From NCBI RefSeq assembly GCF_901875635.1, contig NZ_CABFMN010000122.1, forward strand, positions 1-31,955: DNA of 31,955 nt, written 5' to 3'. Made by a program: the position numbers and the translations under genes. Shown one piece after another: positions 22,205 to 30,315 of this stretch (position 1 is the first letter of the stretch; each line of letters starts with the position of its first letter). The notes beneath the pieces were generated by a model that ran no database searches, was not told the origin of the DNA, and worked only from the letters and a program-made list of their open reading frames with translations. Source of the DNA: Xylophilus ampelinus. GTDB taxonomy: Bacteria > Pseudomonadota > Gammaproteobacteria > Burkholderiales > Burkholderiaceae_C.

Positions 22205-23518
22205 TCAACCCGGCGACGCGACGTCGGGCGCCGGCAGGTGGATCATCCCCGTGTGGAAGTCGTACTCGAAGACCTCGCCGTAGCGGCCCCACTCGATCGC
22301 ACGGTGCAGCACCCGCTCCGCTTCGGCCTCGTCGAGGCTGTCGCGCAGCAGCGCGAGGAAGTGCGCGTCGGCCAGCTGGCCGGCCGGGTCCTGCTCCAGG
22401 CTGTGGCGGATGTGTGCCGCCAGCGGCACCCGCTCCAGCAGCTGCTGGCCGAAGATGCGCTGGCGCCCGCCGTGGGCGCTGTCGACGTAGTGCCGGCCCA
22501 GCGGCGTGAGCAGCAGGTCGCCTTCGTCCAGCCGGGCCAGGCCCAGCAGCGACAGCGCGCGCGTGAGCGGCAGCAGGTCGTGGTCGGTCAGCTCCGACTC
22601 GTCGGCCAGGCGCGGCAGATCGGCGCGGCCGGCGAAGTCGTCCTGCGCCAGCAGCTCGAGCAGGCCTTCCATGCGGGTGACGTCGGCCTCGGGCAGGCGC
22701 TCGGCCAGCACGGCCCGCTTGGCGCCATGGGCCGCATGGCCGGCGGCTCCGGCCGTCATCAACGCATAGACCTGGTCGACCAGCAGGCGCACCTCGATCG
22801 AGTCGCCGTCGCGCGGGCGCGGCAGCGTGATCGGCAGCTCGGCGCGCACGCAGCCCGGGTCGGCCGCGAAGACCAGGACGCGGTCGGCCATCAGCACGGC
22901 TTCCTCGATGTTGTGCGAGACGATGAGCATGGCCTGCGTGGGCATGCTGCCGCCCTCCCACAGCTGCAGGATGTCGTCGCGCAGGCGTTCGCCCGTGAGC
23001 ACGTCGAGCGCGGAGAAGGCCTCGTCCATGAGCAGCACGTCGGGCTCGACCACCAGCGCCCGCGCGATGCCCACGCGCTGGCGCATGCCGCCCGACAGCT
23101 CGCGCGGCAGCGCGCCCTCGAAGCCCGCGAGGCCGATGAGCGCGATGGCCTGCGCCGCACGCCGCGCCCGCTCGGCCGCATCGACGCCACGCGCCTCCAG
23201 CCCCAGCTCCACGTTCTGCTGCACCGTGAGCCAGGGAAAGAGCGCGAAGGACTGGAACACCATCGCGATGCCGCGCGCCGGCCCGTGCAGGGGCTGGCCC
23301 CGGTAGCGCACTTCGCCGCTGTCGGCCGCGATGAGGCCGGCGATGATGCGCAGCAGGGTCGATTTGCCCGAGCCCGACGGCCCCAGCAGTGCCACGATCT
23401 CGCCGGGCGCCAGGTGCAGGTCCACGTCCTGCAGCACCGGGCGCGCGTTGCCGTCGGCGGCGCGAAAGCCCTTGCCTACGTGCTGCAGGTCGATGATGGG
23501 TTCTTGCGCTTCTTTCAT
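22205..23518 (-). CDS. ABC transporter ATPase, nitrate/sulfonate/taurine type, with AAA-associated C-terminal domain
   Basis: This 437-residue protein has an ATPase domain (about 1-250) of the anion-uptake branch: Walker A GPSGSGKST, Q-loop VFQSFALFPWLTV, signature LSGGMRQR, Walker B LLMDEAFSALD and His-switch SHN. Residues about 285-430 form an extra C-terminal region resembling the AAA-associated C domain found on such ATPases; it includes LTPLGRHYVDS and WGRYGEVFEYDF. Its function is unknown, perhaps regulatory. It would power the permease encoded upstream. A 160-base gap holding a long inverted repeat separates the two genes, which could lower ATPase expression. No solute receptor gene is adjacent. 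Confidence 0.93.
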   Translation of the reverse strand: MKEAQEPIIDLQHVGKGFRAADGNARPVLQDVDLHLAPGEIVALLGPSGSGKSTLLRIIAGLIAADSGEVRYRGQPLHGPARGIAMVFQSFALFPWLTVQQNVELGLEARGVDAAERARRAAQAIALIGLAGFEGALPRELSGGMRQRVGIARALVVEPDVLLMDEAFSALDVLTGERLRDDILQLWEGGSMPTQAMLIVSHNIEEAVLMADRVLVFAADPGCVRAELPITLPRPRDGDSIEVRLLVDQVYALMTAGAAGHAAHGAKRAVLAERLPEADVTRMEGLLELLAQDDFAGRADLPRLADESELTDHDLLPLTRALSLLGLARLDEGDLLLTPLGRHYVDSAHGGRQRIFGQQLLERVPLAAHIRHSLEQDPAGQLADAHFLALLRDSLDEAEAERVLHRAIEWGRYGEVFEYDFHTGMIHLPAPDVASPG

Positions 23519-23550
23519 GTGCTTGCGGTGAGGGATTCAAATGCGGGCAG

Positions 23551-23665
23551 CCGGTACGCGAAGGACGCAAAATTCACGCGAAGGCCGCGAAAGAATTCAT
23601 TCGAAATTTTCTTGTGCTTCCTTTCGCGGCCTTCGCGAAATCTTCGCGCCCTTCGCGTACGGCTG
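23551..23665. repeat. Long imperfect inverted repeat between ABC permease and ATPase genes
   Basis: The left arm (about 23551-23594) and the right arm (about 23630-23665) are reverse complements over about 42 bases with few mismatches. Each arm is built of GCGAAGG units (GTACGCGAAGG and CGCGAAGGCCGCGAAAG in both). The loop is A/T-rich. In RNA this would be a very stable hairpin. Similar GCGAAGG/CCTTCGC repeats are, from recall, dispersed in Comamonadaceae. It may stop or slow transcription between the two genes. Confidence 0.8.
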
Positions 23666-23678
23666 TCCGATACCGTCT

Positions 23679-25409
23679 CTAGAAATGCATGCGGTCCTCG
23701 GCGAGGCGGTACAGCCGTCGCCAGACGAAGTGGTTGAGGCCCATGACGAACACGCACATCACGCCGATGCCCAGCGCGATGCGCGGGAAGTCGCCCACGG
23801 CGGTCATGTGGGCGATGTAGCTGCCCAGGCCGTTGGCCTGCAGCGTGGTGTCGCCCCAGCTCACGTACTCGGCCACGATGCTCGCATTCCAGGAGCCGCC
23901 GCTGGCGGTGATGGCGCCGGTGACGAAGCTGGGAAACACCGCGGGCAGGAGGTAGCGCTTCCAGCGCAGCCAGCCGGTCAGGCCCAGGTTGCTCGCCGCA
24001 TGGCGCAGCTCGGTCGGCACGCTCGATGCGCCGGCGATCACATTGAAGAGCAGGTACCACTGCGTGCCCAGCACCATCAGCGGCGACAGCCACACGTCGG
24101 GATTGAGCTTCCAGTGCACGATGAAGAGCACCGCCACCGGAAACATCAGGTTGGCCGGAAACGCCGCGAGGAACTGCGCCACGGCTTGCAGGCGATCGGA
24201 CCAGCGCGGGTTCATGCCGATCCACACGCCCACCGGCACCCACACCACCGCAGCGATGGCGATCAGCACCAGCACCCGCACCAGCGTGTAGAGGCCGAGC
24301 ACGAAGACATGGCCGACCTCGTGCCACCCCACCTCGCCGTGGATGAAGCGCAGCAGCCACAGCACCGCCAGCAGCACCGCGCCCGAGAGCAGCGCATCGC
24401 CGATGCGCGCGATGCGCGGGTCGGCCGGCCGAGGCCGCGCACGCACCGAGGTGCCGTCGAAGCGGCGCGGGAACCAGGCCAGGCTGCGCGCCGCACCGCG
24501 CGCCAGCGCGCTGCCAGCGGCCCGCACGGCGCGCGTGCGCCGCAGCCAGGTGAGCAACCACGAATGACTGGCCTCGGCGCCGCCGCCCTCCTCGAAGCGG
24601 AATTTGTCGGCCCAGGCCACCAGGGGCCGGAAGAAGAGCTGGTCGTACAGCAGGATGCCGATCAGCATCGCCAGGATGGCCCAGCCGATGGCCGCCAGGT
24701 CGCGCGCCTCGATGGCCATGGCGATGTACGAGCCCACGCCCGGCAGCTTGATGCTCTGGTTCGACACCGAGATGGCCTCGGAGGCGACGACGAAGAACCA
24801 GCCGCCCGACATCGACATCATCATGTTCCACAGCAGGCCCGGCATGGCGAAGGGGAGCTCCAGCCGCCAGAAGCGCTGCCAGCCCGAAAGCTGGAACACG
24901 GCCGCCGCCTCGCCCAGCTCCGAAGGCACGGTGCGCATCGACTGGTAGAGGCTGAAGGCCATGTTCCAGGCCTGCGAAGTGAAGATGGCGAAGATGGCCG
25001 CGCACTCCACGCCCAGCAGGTTGCCCGGAAAGAGCGCGATGAAGCCCGTCACCGTGATCGACAGGAAGCCCAGCACGGGGATGGACTGCAGCACGTCGAG
25101 CATGGGCACCAGCACCCGTTCGGCGATGCGGTACTTGGCCGCCAGCACCGCGAACACGCAGGCGAAGACCAGCGAGGCGCCCAGTGCCAGGAACATGCGC
25201 AGCGTGGTGCGCAGCAGGTAATAGGGCAGCACCGAGGGATGAAGGCTGAGCGGGATCGACTCGCCCAGCGCATAGGGCCGCGCCATCTGCGAAGCCGCGA
25301 AGGCCAGCCCGAACAGGCCGGCCAGCAGCAGCGGCAGCAGCGCCCAGTCCCAGCGGTTGCCCAGCGTGCTGGCCACCGGGATCGGCAGCGTCAGGCGACG
25401 GCGCGTCAT
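23679..25409 (-). CDS. ABC transporter permease, two fused permease domains (anion type)
   Basis: This 576-residue inner-membrane protein contains two binding-protein-dependent permease domains in tandem. The first, about 20-290, has the EAA loop EAAAVFQLSGWQRFWRLELP. The second, about 345-570, has HAASNLGLTGWLRWKRYLLP. About twelve helices are predicted, joined by a basic linker (LARGAARSLAWFPRRFDG). Such duplicated permeases belong to the anion-transport (nitrate/sulfonate-like) group. I chose ATG at 25409; ATG at 25460 adds only an Arg-rich tail. A 26-codon open frame (25486-25406) ends overlapping this start as ATGA. Its ATPase gene follows after a 160-base repeat-filled gap. Confidence 0.92.
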   Translation of the reverse strand: MTRRRLTLPIPVASTLGNRWDWALLPLLLAGLFGLAFAASQMARPYALGESIPLSLHPSVLPYYLLRTTLRMFLALGASLVFACVFAVLAAKYRIAERVLVPMLDVLQSIPVLGFLSITVTGFIALFPGNLLGVECAAIFAIFTSQAWNMAFSLYQSMRTVPSELGEAAAVFQLSGWQRFWRLELPFAMPGLLWNMMMSMSGGWFFVVASEAISVSNQSIKLPGVGSYIAMAIEARDLAAIGWAILAMLIGILLYDQLFFRPLVAWADKFRFEEGGGAEASHSWLLTWLRRTRAVRAAGSALARGAARSLAWFPRRFDGTSVRARPRPADPRIARIGDALLSGAVLLAVLWLLRFIHGEVGWHEVGHVFVLGLYTLVRVLVLIAIAAVVWVPVGVWIGMNPRWSDRLQAVAQFLAAFPANLMFPVAVLFIVHWKLNPDVWLSPLMVLGTQWYLLFNVIAGASSVPTELRHAASNLGLTGWLRWKRYLLPAVFPSFVTGAITASGGSWNASIVAEYVSWGDTTLQANGLGSYIAHMTAVGDFPRIALGIGVMCVFVMGLNHFVWRRLYRLAEDRMHF

Positions 25410-25773
25410 GGGCGCCCCCCGCGCGCGCCGGCCACGCCGCGCGCGGGCACGGACGGCCAAGAGAGGAGATGGAGCGAAGCCTTCATGGGAGTTGCCTCAG
25501 CAGAACGCGCGAGGCGGCCAGGGCGTTGGCCTGAAGGCCGTTCTGCCGGTCCGCAAGCGGCGCCAGCCGGCAGGAACGACGCGCACTCTAGCGGACCTGT
25601 CTGACAGCAGCATGAATGCGGCACGGCCGGCATCGGCGGCCGCCCCGCCCGCACGGGCCTCGGGGTCTGGGCACCGGCTGACAGCGCGCCGCTGCCGTCG
25701 CGCCGCAGAATAAGCCGTGGCCGCCCGGGCGGCCCCCTTGACAACAACTCGCAGATCCAAGGCAACCCCTCCC
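25410..25773. other. 364-base divergent intergenic region, ABC permease / kgtP
   Basis: No gene is convincingly present. An inverted repeat GCAGAACG (25500-25507) / CGTTCTGC (25539-25546) encloses further GGCC pairs and could fold in the permease leader. A minus-strand frame of 26 codons (25486-25406) ends on the permease start. TTGACA at 25738-25743 resembles a -35 box for kgtP, but no matching -10 follows. Confidence 0.4.
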
Positions 25774-27102
25774 ATGAGTGCAACCCTGCCGCCGGCCCAG
25801 GCGCCGGCTTCCTCCGCGCCCCGCGCCTACACGGCCGAAGAAAAACGCCATCGCGTCTTCGCCATCATGGCGGCTTCTTCCGGCAACCTGGTCGAGTGGT
25901 TCGATTTCTACGTCTACGCCTTCTCGGCCCTGTACTTTGCGCCGGCCTTCTTCCCCAAGTCCGACCCCACGGCGCAGTTGCTCAACACGGCCGGCGTGTT
26001 CGCGGCCGGCTTCCTCATGCGGCCCATCGGCGGCTGGCTGTTCGGCCGCATCGCCGACCGCGTCGGGCGCAAGGCCTCGCTGCTGATCTCGGTGGCGATG
26101 ATGTGCGGCGGCTCGCTGGTCATCGCCTGCCTGCCGACCTACGCGCAGATCGGTGCCTGGGCTCCGTTCCTGCTGCTGATCTGCCGGCTGTTCCAGGGCC
26201 TGTCGGTGGGCGGCGAGTACGGCACCACCGCCACCTACATGAGCGAGGTGGCGCTGCGTGGCCAGCGCGGCTTCTTCTCGTCCTTCCAGTACGTGACGCT
26301 GATCGGCGGGCAGCTGCTCGCGGTGCTGGTGATCGTCATCCTCGAGACGGTGCTCGACGAAGCCGAACTGAAGGCCTGGGGCTGGCGCATTCCCTTCGTG
26401 ATCGGGGCGATCTCGGCCGTGGTGGCGCTGATGCTGCGCCGCACGCTGCACGAGACGCAGAGCGAGAGCTCGCGAACCAACAAGGAGGCCGGCACCATCG
26501 GCGGGCTGTTCCGCCACCACAAGGCCGCCTTCTTCACGGTGCTGGGCTACACCGCCGGCGGCTCGCTGATCTTCTACACCTTCACCACCTACATGCAGAA
26601 GTACCTGGTGAACACGGTGGGCCTGCCGATCAAGACGACCAGCTACGTCATGACCTGCGCGCTCTTCGTCTACATGTGCATGCAGCCGGTGTTCGGCGCG
26701 CTGTCGGACCGGATCGGGCGGCGCACCAACATGCTGCTGTTCGGCGCCCTGGGCGCCCTGACGACGGTGCCCATCCTCACGGCCCTGCAGCATGTGACGA
26801 GCCCGGTGCTGGCCTTCGTCCTCATCGTGGTGGCGCTGGCCATCGTGAGCTTCTACACCTCGATCAGCGGCATCGTGAAGGCGGAGATGTTCCCGCCCGA
26901 GGTGCGTGCGCTGGGCGTGGGCCTGGCCTACGCGGTCGCCAACGCGATCTTCGGCGGCTCGGCCGAATACGTCGCGCTGGGGCTGAAGTCCATCGGCCAC
27001 GAGTCGGCCTTCTTCTGGTACGTGACCGGCATGATGGTGCTGGCCTTCGTGGTCAGCCTGCGGCTGCCGCGGCAGGCCAGCTACCTGCACCACGACCACT
27101 GA
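25774..27102 (+). CDS. kgtP: 2-oxoglutarate permease, MFS metabolite:H+ symporter
   Basis: This 442-residue, twelve-helix protein matches E. coli KgtP closely along its length as I recall it, in stretches such as [56 protein letters not shown] and the late block [19 protein letters not shown]. KgtP imports 2-oxoglutarate with a proton. The MFS loop signature [10 protein letters not shown] is present. ATG at 25774 gives a length close to the 432 residues of E. coli. It starts its own transcript, divergent from the ABC permease. A two-component system follows on the same strand after about 100 bases and might sense its substrate, but that is inference. Confidence 0.94.
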   Translation: MSATLPPAQAPASSAPRAYTAEEKRHRVFAIMAASSGNLVEWFDFYVYAFSALYFAPAFFPKSDPTAQLLNTAGVFAAGFLMRPIGGWLFGRIADRVGRKASLLISVAMMCGGSLVIACLPTYAQIGAWAPFLLLICRLFQGLSVGGEYGTTATYMSEVALRGQRGFFSSFQYVTLIGGQLLAVLVIVILETVLDEAELKAWGWRIPFVIGAISAVVALMLRRTLHETQSESSRTNKEAGTIGGLFRHHKAAFFTVLGYTAGGSLIFYTFTTYMQKYLVNTVGLPIKTTSYVMTCALFVYMCMQPVFGALSDRIGRRTNMLLFGALGALTTVPILTALQHVTSPVLAFVLIVVALAIVSFYTSISGIVKAEMFPPEVRALGVGLAYAVANAIFGGSAEYVALGLKSIGHESAFFWYVTGMMVLAFVVSLRLPRQASYLHHDH

Positions 27103-27199
27103 GCACCGCGCGCCCGGCGGCATAGCGCCAATGCGCTATGCCCTTCGTGCGCCTGGCGCCGGACAATCCGGCCACCGAAGCCCTGCCGCGGGAGATGCG

Positions 27200-27868
27200 A
27201 TGACCCTCCGGGTCCTGATCGTCGAAGACGAGCCCGAATTCCTCCGCCGCTTCTCGGCTGCGGTGCTGAGCGATCCGCGCCTGCAGCTGGTCGGCGCCGT
27301 GCCCACGGGCCAGGAGGGCATCGAGCTGCTGGACCGCGAGTGCCCCGACGTGCTGCTGCTGGACCTCGGGCTGCCCGATCTCCGCGGCGTCGAGGTGATC
27401 CGCCACGCCGCCGCGGCACATCCCGACTGCGACGTGCTGGTGGTGACCATGTTCGGCGACGACGCCCACGTGGTCGAGTCCATCGAGGCGGGCGCCACCG
27501 GCTACCTGCTCAAGGACGCCTCGACCGAGCGGGTGGTCGCCAGCATCCACGAACTGCATGACGGCGGCGCGCCGATCAGCCCCGGCATCGCGCGCCGTGT
27601 GCTGACGCGCTTCCGGGTCGCCCTCAAACCCGCGTCGGCCGACATCGGCGTCCCCGCCGAGGCGCCGGTGCCGCCGACGCCCCTCACCCCGCGCGAAACC
27701 GAGCTGCTGCGCCTGACGGCCAAGGGGTTGCCCTTCGATGAGATCGGCCAGTTGCTGGGCATCTCGTCGCACACCGTCGTGGCCCACGTGAAGAACATCT
27801 ACCGCAAGCTGGCCGTGCATTCGCGCAGCGAAGCCGTCTACGAAGCCAGCCAGCTGGGCCTGCTGTGA
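27200..27868 (+). CDS. Response regulator, NarL/LuxR type
   Basis: This 222-residue protein has a receiver domain at 1-120: acidic pair Glu9/Asp10, phospho-acceptor Asp55 in LLLDLGLPD, and the switch Lys in GYLLKDAS. A LuxR-type DNA-binding domain follows, about 157-222 (LTPRETELLRLTAKG, GISSHTVVAHVKNIYRKLAV). ATG at 27200 has GGAG nearby and gives the standard receiver start MTLRVLIVEDEPEF. Its stop overlaps the start of the histidine kinase gene (GTGA, 27865-27868), so the two are a coupled pair. Target genes are unknown; the neighbouring kgtP and PQ-loop genes are candidates only by position. Confidence 0.94.
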   Translation: MTLRVLIVEDEPEFLRRFSAAVLSDPRLQLVGAVPTGQEGIELLDRECPDVLLLDLGLPDLRGVEVIRHAAAAHPDCDVLVVTMFGDDAHVVESIEAGATGYLLKDASTERVVASIHELHDGGAPISPGIARRVLTRFRVALKPASADIGVPAEAPVPPTPLTPRETELLRLTAKGLPFDEIGQLLGISSHTVVAHVKNIYRKLAVHSRSEAVYEASQLGLL

Positions 27869-29793
27869 GCGTCCTGGCGCGGGCCGTGCGCGCGGGCGTG
27901 GCGCTGGCACTCGCGCTGCAGGCCGTCGCGGCCGCCGCCTTCGAGCTCCACCGCATGCAGCGCCTGGAAGACGCTGCCCGCTCGCCGCCGGCCGCGAGCA
28001 CGCCGGGCTGGCAGGAGGTCGCGCTGCCCGATGCGGCGCCCGGGCCCGCCGAAGGTGTGCCGGGACAGGCTTTCTGGTACCGCGGGAGCTTCGACGGGCC
28101 GGCTCGCGGCGCGACGCCGGGCGACGGCGGCTGGGCGGTGTACCTGCCCTACCTCTACGACGGCGGCCAGGTCTGGCTCAACGGCGCCCTGGTCGGCGAG
28201 GTCACGGAGTCCAGCGCCGAGCGGCGCGTGCGCTGGGAGCGTCCCCACCTTTTCCGCCTGCCGCCGAGCCTGCTGCGCAGCGGCGCACCCAACGAACTCG
28301 CGGTGCGCGCCGCCGTATCGTCCGAACGGGCGATCCGCCGGTTCCCGCGCGTGGAGGTCGGCACGCTCGGGGCGCTGCTGCCGGTGTACGACCGGCGGCT
28401 GTTCTGGGTGCGCACCATGCCCCAGCTCACCGCCTTCGTATGCGCGCTCACGGCGGGCTTCGTGCTCGCGATCTGGTGGCGGCGGCGCAGCGAGGTGCTC
28501 TACGGCCTGTTCGGCGTCGCCGCGGCGCTGTGGGGCGTGCGCACGCTGACCTTCGTGATCGAGGCATTGCCGGCCGATCGGTGGCCGGTGTGGCGCATGG
28601 TGTACCTGGCGGCAACCGGCGGCTTCATCGTGGTGCTGGCGCTGTTCGCGATGCAGCTCGCCCAGGTCGAGCGGCCCTGGCTGCGGCGCGCACTGCTGGC
28701 CTACTGGCTGGTCGGCCCGCTGTGCGTGGTGCTGAGCCCGGCCAGCGAGCCGCTCGTCAACCGGGTGTGGAGCGCGGGGCTCATCCCCATCGGGCTGGGA
28801 GCGATCGCGGTGGCGATCCGCACGGTGGCCGCGCAACGCACCGTTGCCTCGGCAGTGCTGCCCGCCGCCATGCTGCTGGCCACGGCAGCCGGCGTGCACG
28901 ACTACGTCGTGAGCTGGAGCGCGACGGCGAGCCCGCCGCTGTGGACGGGGTGGTTCCAGCAGCGCATCTTCCTGCTGCACCATGCCGCCAACCTGCTGCT
29001 GGTGGCCATGGGCGGCCTGCTCACCGCCCGCTTCGTGCATGCCATGGATGCGCTGGAGGACCTCAACCATACGCTGGAGAGCCGCGTCGCCGACCGCGAG
29101 CGCCGCATCGCCGCCGACTTCGAGCGCATGGCCGAGCTGCAGCGTCAGAACGCGGCGACCGAAGCCCGGCAGGCCATCATGCGCGACATCCACGACGGAC
29201 TCGGCTCGCGCCTGTTCACCTCGCTGTCGCGCGTGGAGCGTGGCGACATGAGCGAGATGCAGATCGCCGAGGTGCTGCGTGCCTGCATCGCCGACATGCG
29301 CATCGCCCTGGACGCGCTGGCGCCCGAGGACGGCGACTTCCGCACCGCGCTGGGCAACTTCCTGTTCCGCTGGCAGGGCCAGCTGGAGGAATTGCACTTC
29401 CAGCCCAGCTGGCGCATCGACGTGCCCGAAGGCGCTGCCCCGGCGCTGCAGTCGCCGCAGGCCACGCTGCAGCTGCTGCGCATCGCGCAGGAGGCGCTGA
29501 CCAACGTGGCCAAGCACGCGCGGCCCGGCCGCGTGCGGGTGGCGCTGCGGCTGGCCGGGGACGCGCTGACGCTGGAGGTGGAGGACGAAGGGCCGCGCAA
29601 CCCGCCCCGGCCGCCCGCCGACGCTCCCGCCGGCCGTGGCATCGACAACATGCGTGCGCGTGCACGGCAGCTCGGCGGCACGCTGGAATGGCAGCGCGAC
29701 GTTCCGGGCACCCGCCTGCGGCTGCACCTGCCCGCGCGGGCCCGCGCGGCACCGGGGTTCCTTCCTTCCGCGGAGGTAGGCCCATCGGCCTAG
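27865..29793 (+). CDS. Sensor histidine kinase with periplasmic jelly-roll domain and seven membrane helices
   Basis: This 642-residue kinase starts at GTG, overlapping the regulator stop. Signal/first helix is at 7-25. Residues about 30-175 form a periplasmic domain with GGQVWLNGALVGEV and GAPNELAVRAAV, resembling the sugar-binding jelly-roll seen in family 2 glycosidases and in 7TM-DISM sensors. Seven helices follow, about 188-400, then a short coiled coil (DRERRIAADFERMAELQRQ). The HisKA_3-type dimerisation region has phospho-acceptor His443 in DIHDGLGSRLF. The ATPase domain has N-box EALTNVAKHA and GRGIDNMRARARQLGG. It would phosphorylate Asp55 of the coupled regulator. The ligand is unknown; a sugar or glycan is possible from the fold. 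Confidence 0.9.
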   Translation: MSVLARAVRAGVALALALQAVAAAAFELHRMQRLEDAARSPPAASTPGWQEVALPDAAPGPAEGVPGQAFWYRGSFDGPARGATPGDGGWAVYLPYLYDGGQVWLNGALVGEVTESSAERRVRWERPHLFRLPPSLLRSGAPNELAVRAAVSSERAIRRFPRVEVGTLGALLPVYDRRLFWVRTMPQLTAFVCALTAGFVLAIWWRRRSEVLYGLFGVAAALWGVRTLTFVIEALPADRWPVWRMVYLAATGGFIVVLALFAMQLAQVERPWLRRALLAYWLVGPLCVVLSPASEPLVNRVWSAGLIPIGLGAIAVAIRTVAAQRTVASAVLPAAMLLATAAGVHDYVVSWSATASPPLWTGWFQQRIFLLHHAANLLLVAMGGLLTARFVHAMDALEDLNHTLESRVADRERRIAADFERMAELQRQNAATEARQAIMRDIHDGLGSRLFTSLSRVERGDMSEMQIAEVLRACIADMRIALDALAPEDGDFRTALGNFLFRWQGQLEELHFQPSWRIDVPEGAAPALQSPQATLQLLRIAQEALTNVAKHARPGRVRVALRLAGDALTLEVEDEGPRNPPRPPADAPAGRGIDNMRARARQLGGTLEWQRDVPGTRLRLHLPARARAAPGFLPSAEVGPSA

Positions 29794-29886
29794 CGTCGAT
29801 ACGGCATTCCACGGCCGCGCAGGCATCCCTAGAGTGGCGGCTTCCAGACATTGACGCGCCCGGCGCGGCCCCGAGGACCCCCTGCG

Positions 29887-30222
29887 ATGCAATCCCTGTC
29901 GATCCCCGTTTCGGCCGACACCTGGCTCGGCCTGATCGCCTGGGCCTACCTGCTGACGAACGCCGTTCGCGTGTTCACCTACATCCCGCAGATCCTGGCG
30001 GTGTGGAAGTGCCGGGACGGCGCGCGCTCGGTGTCGCTCCTCACCTGGGGGTCGTGGGTGCTGTCGCACGTCGCGGCCACGGCGTATGGCGTGCTGGTGG
30101 TCAAGGACGGGCTCTTCCTCTTCATCACCCTCATCAACTTCGCGGGCTGCGGGCTGGTCGCGGCCATCGCGGCGCGGCGGCGCTGGCAGTGGAAGCAGGC
30201 GCGCACGCCGGGCTGGGCGTGA
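29887..30222 (+). CDS. PQ-loop (SemiSWEET-like) small membrane protein
   Basis: This 111-residue protein has three membrane helices and one PQ-loop: VRVFTYIPQILAVWKCRDGA, with Pro-Gln in the first repeat helix, then SVSLLTWGSWVLSHVAATAYG and a third helix with FLFITLINFAGCG. A single three-helix PQ-loop unit is the layout of bacterial SemiSWEET sugar transporters, which work as dimers. The key Asn of the third helix (LINFAG) is present. ATG at 29887 is preferred over 29851, which adds an Arg/Pro tail. It lies 93 bases after the sensor kinase, in the same direction. Sugar transport is plausible but unproven. Confidence 0.8.
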   Translation: MQSLSIPVSADTWLGLIAWAYLLTNAVRVFTYIPQILAVWKCRDGARSVSLLTWGSWVLSHVAATAYGVLVVKDGLFLFITLINFAGCGLVAAIAARRRWQWKQARTPGWA

Positions 30223-30247
30223 CGCGCTCGCCAGGAGCCCCACGGCG

Positions 30248-30315
30248 ATTGCTCCTGATTTGATAGCTGCCCGTGCTTACTGGGCGGGCGCTGCAGGCAC
30301 TTTTTGCTTGAATTT
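30248..30315 (+). repeat. Interspersed GATAGC-N27-AGGC repeat, copy C
   Basis: ATTGCTCCTGATTT leads into GATAGC (30262-30267), then 27 bases, AGGC (30295-30298), CACTTTTTG and TTGAATTT. The GTGC/GCAC pairing followed by TTTTT can act as a terminator. The copy fills the gap between two convergent genes and touches the stop codon of the lyase gene at 30315. Confidence 0.85.

Noticed and set aside
25738..25743. TTGACA as a kgtP promoter -35 box
   Set aside because: No -10-like hexamer lies at 16-18 bases downstream, so the promoter is not supported.
27838..30243. Open minus-strand frame of 801 codons
   Set aside because: Antisense to the histidine kinase and PQ-loop genes, with no domain features.
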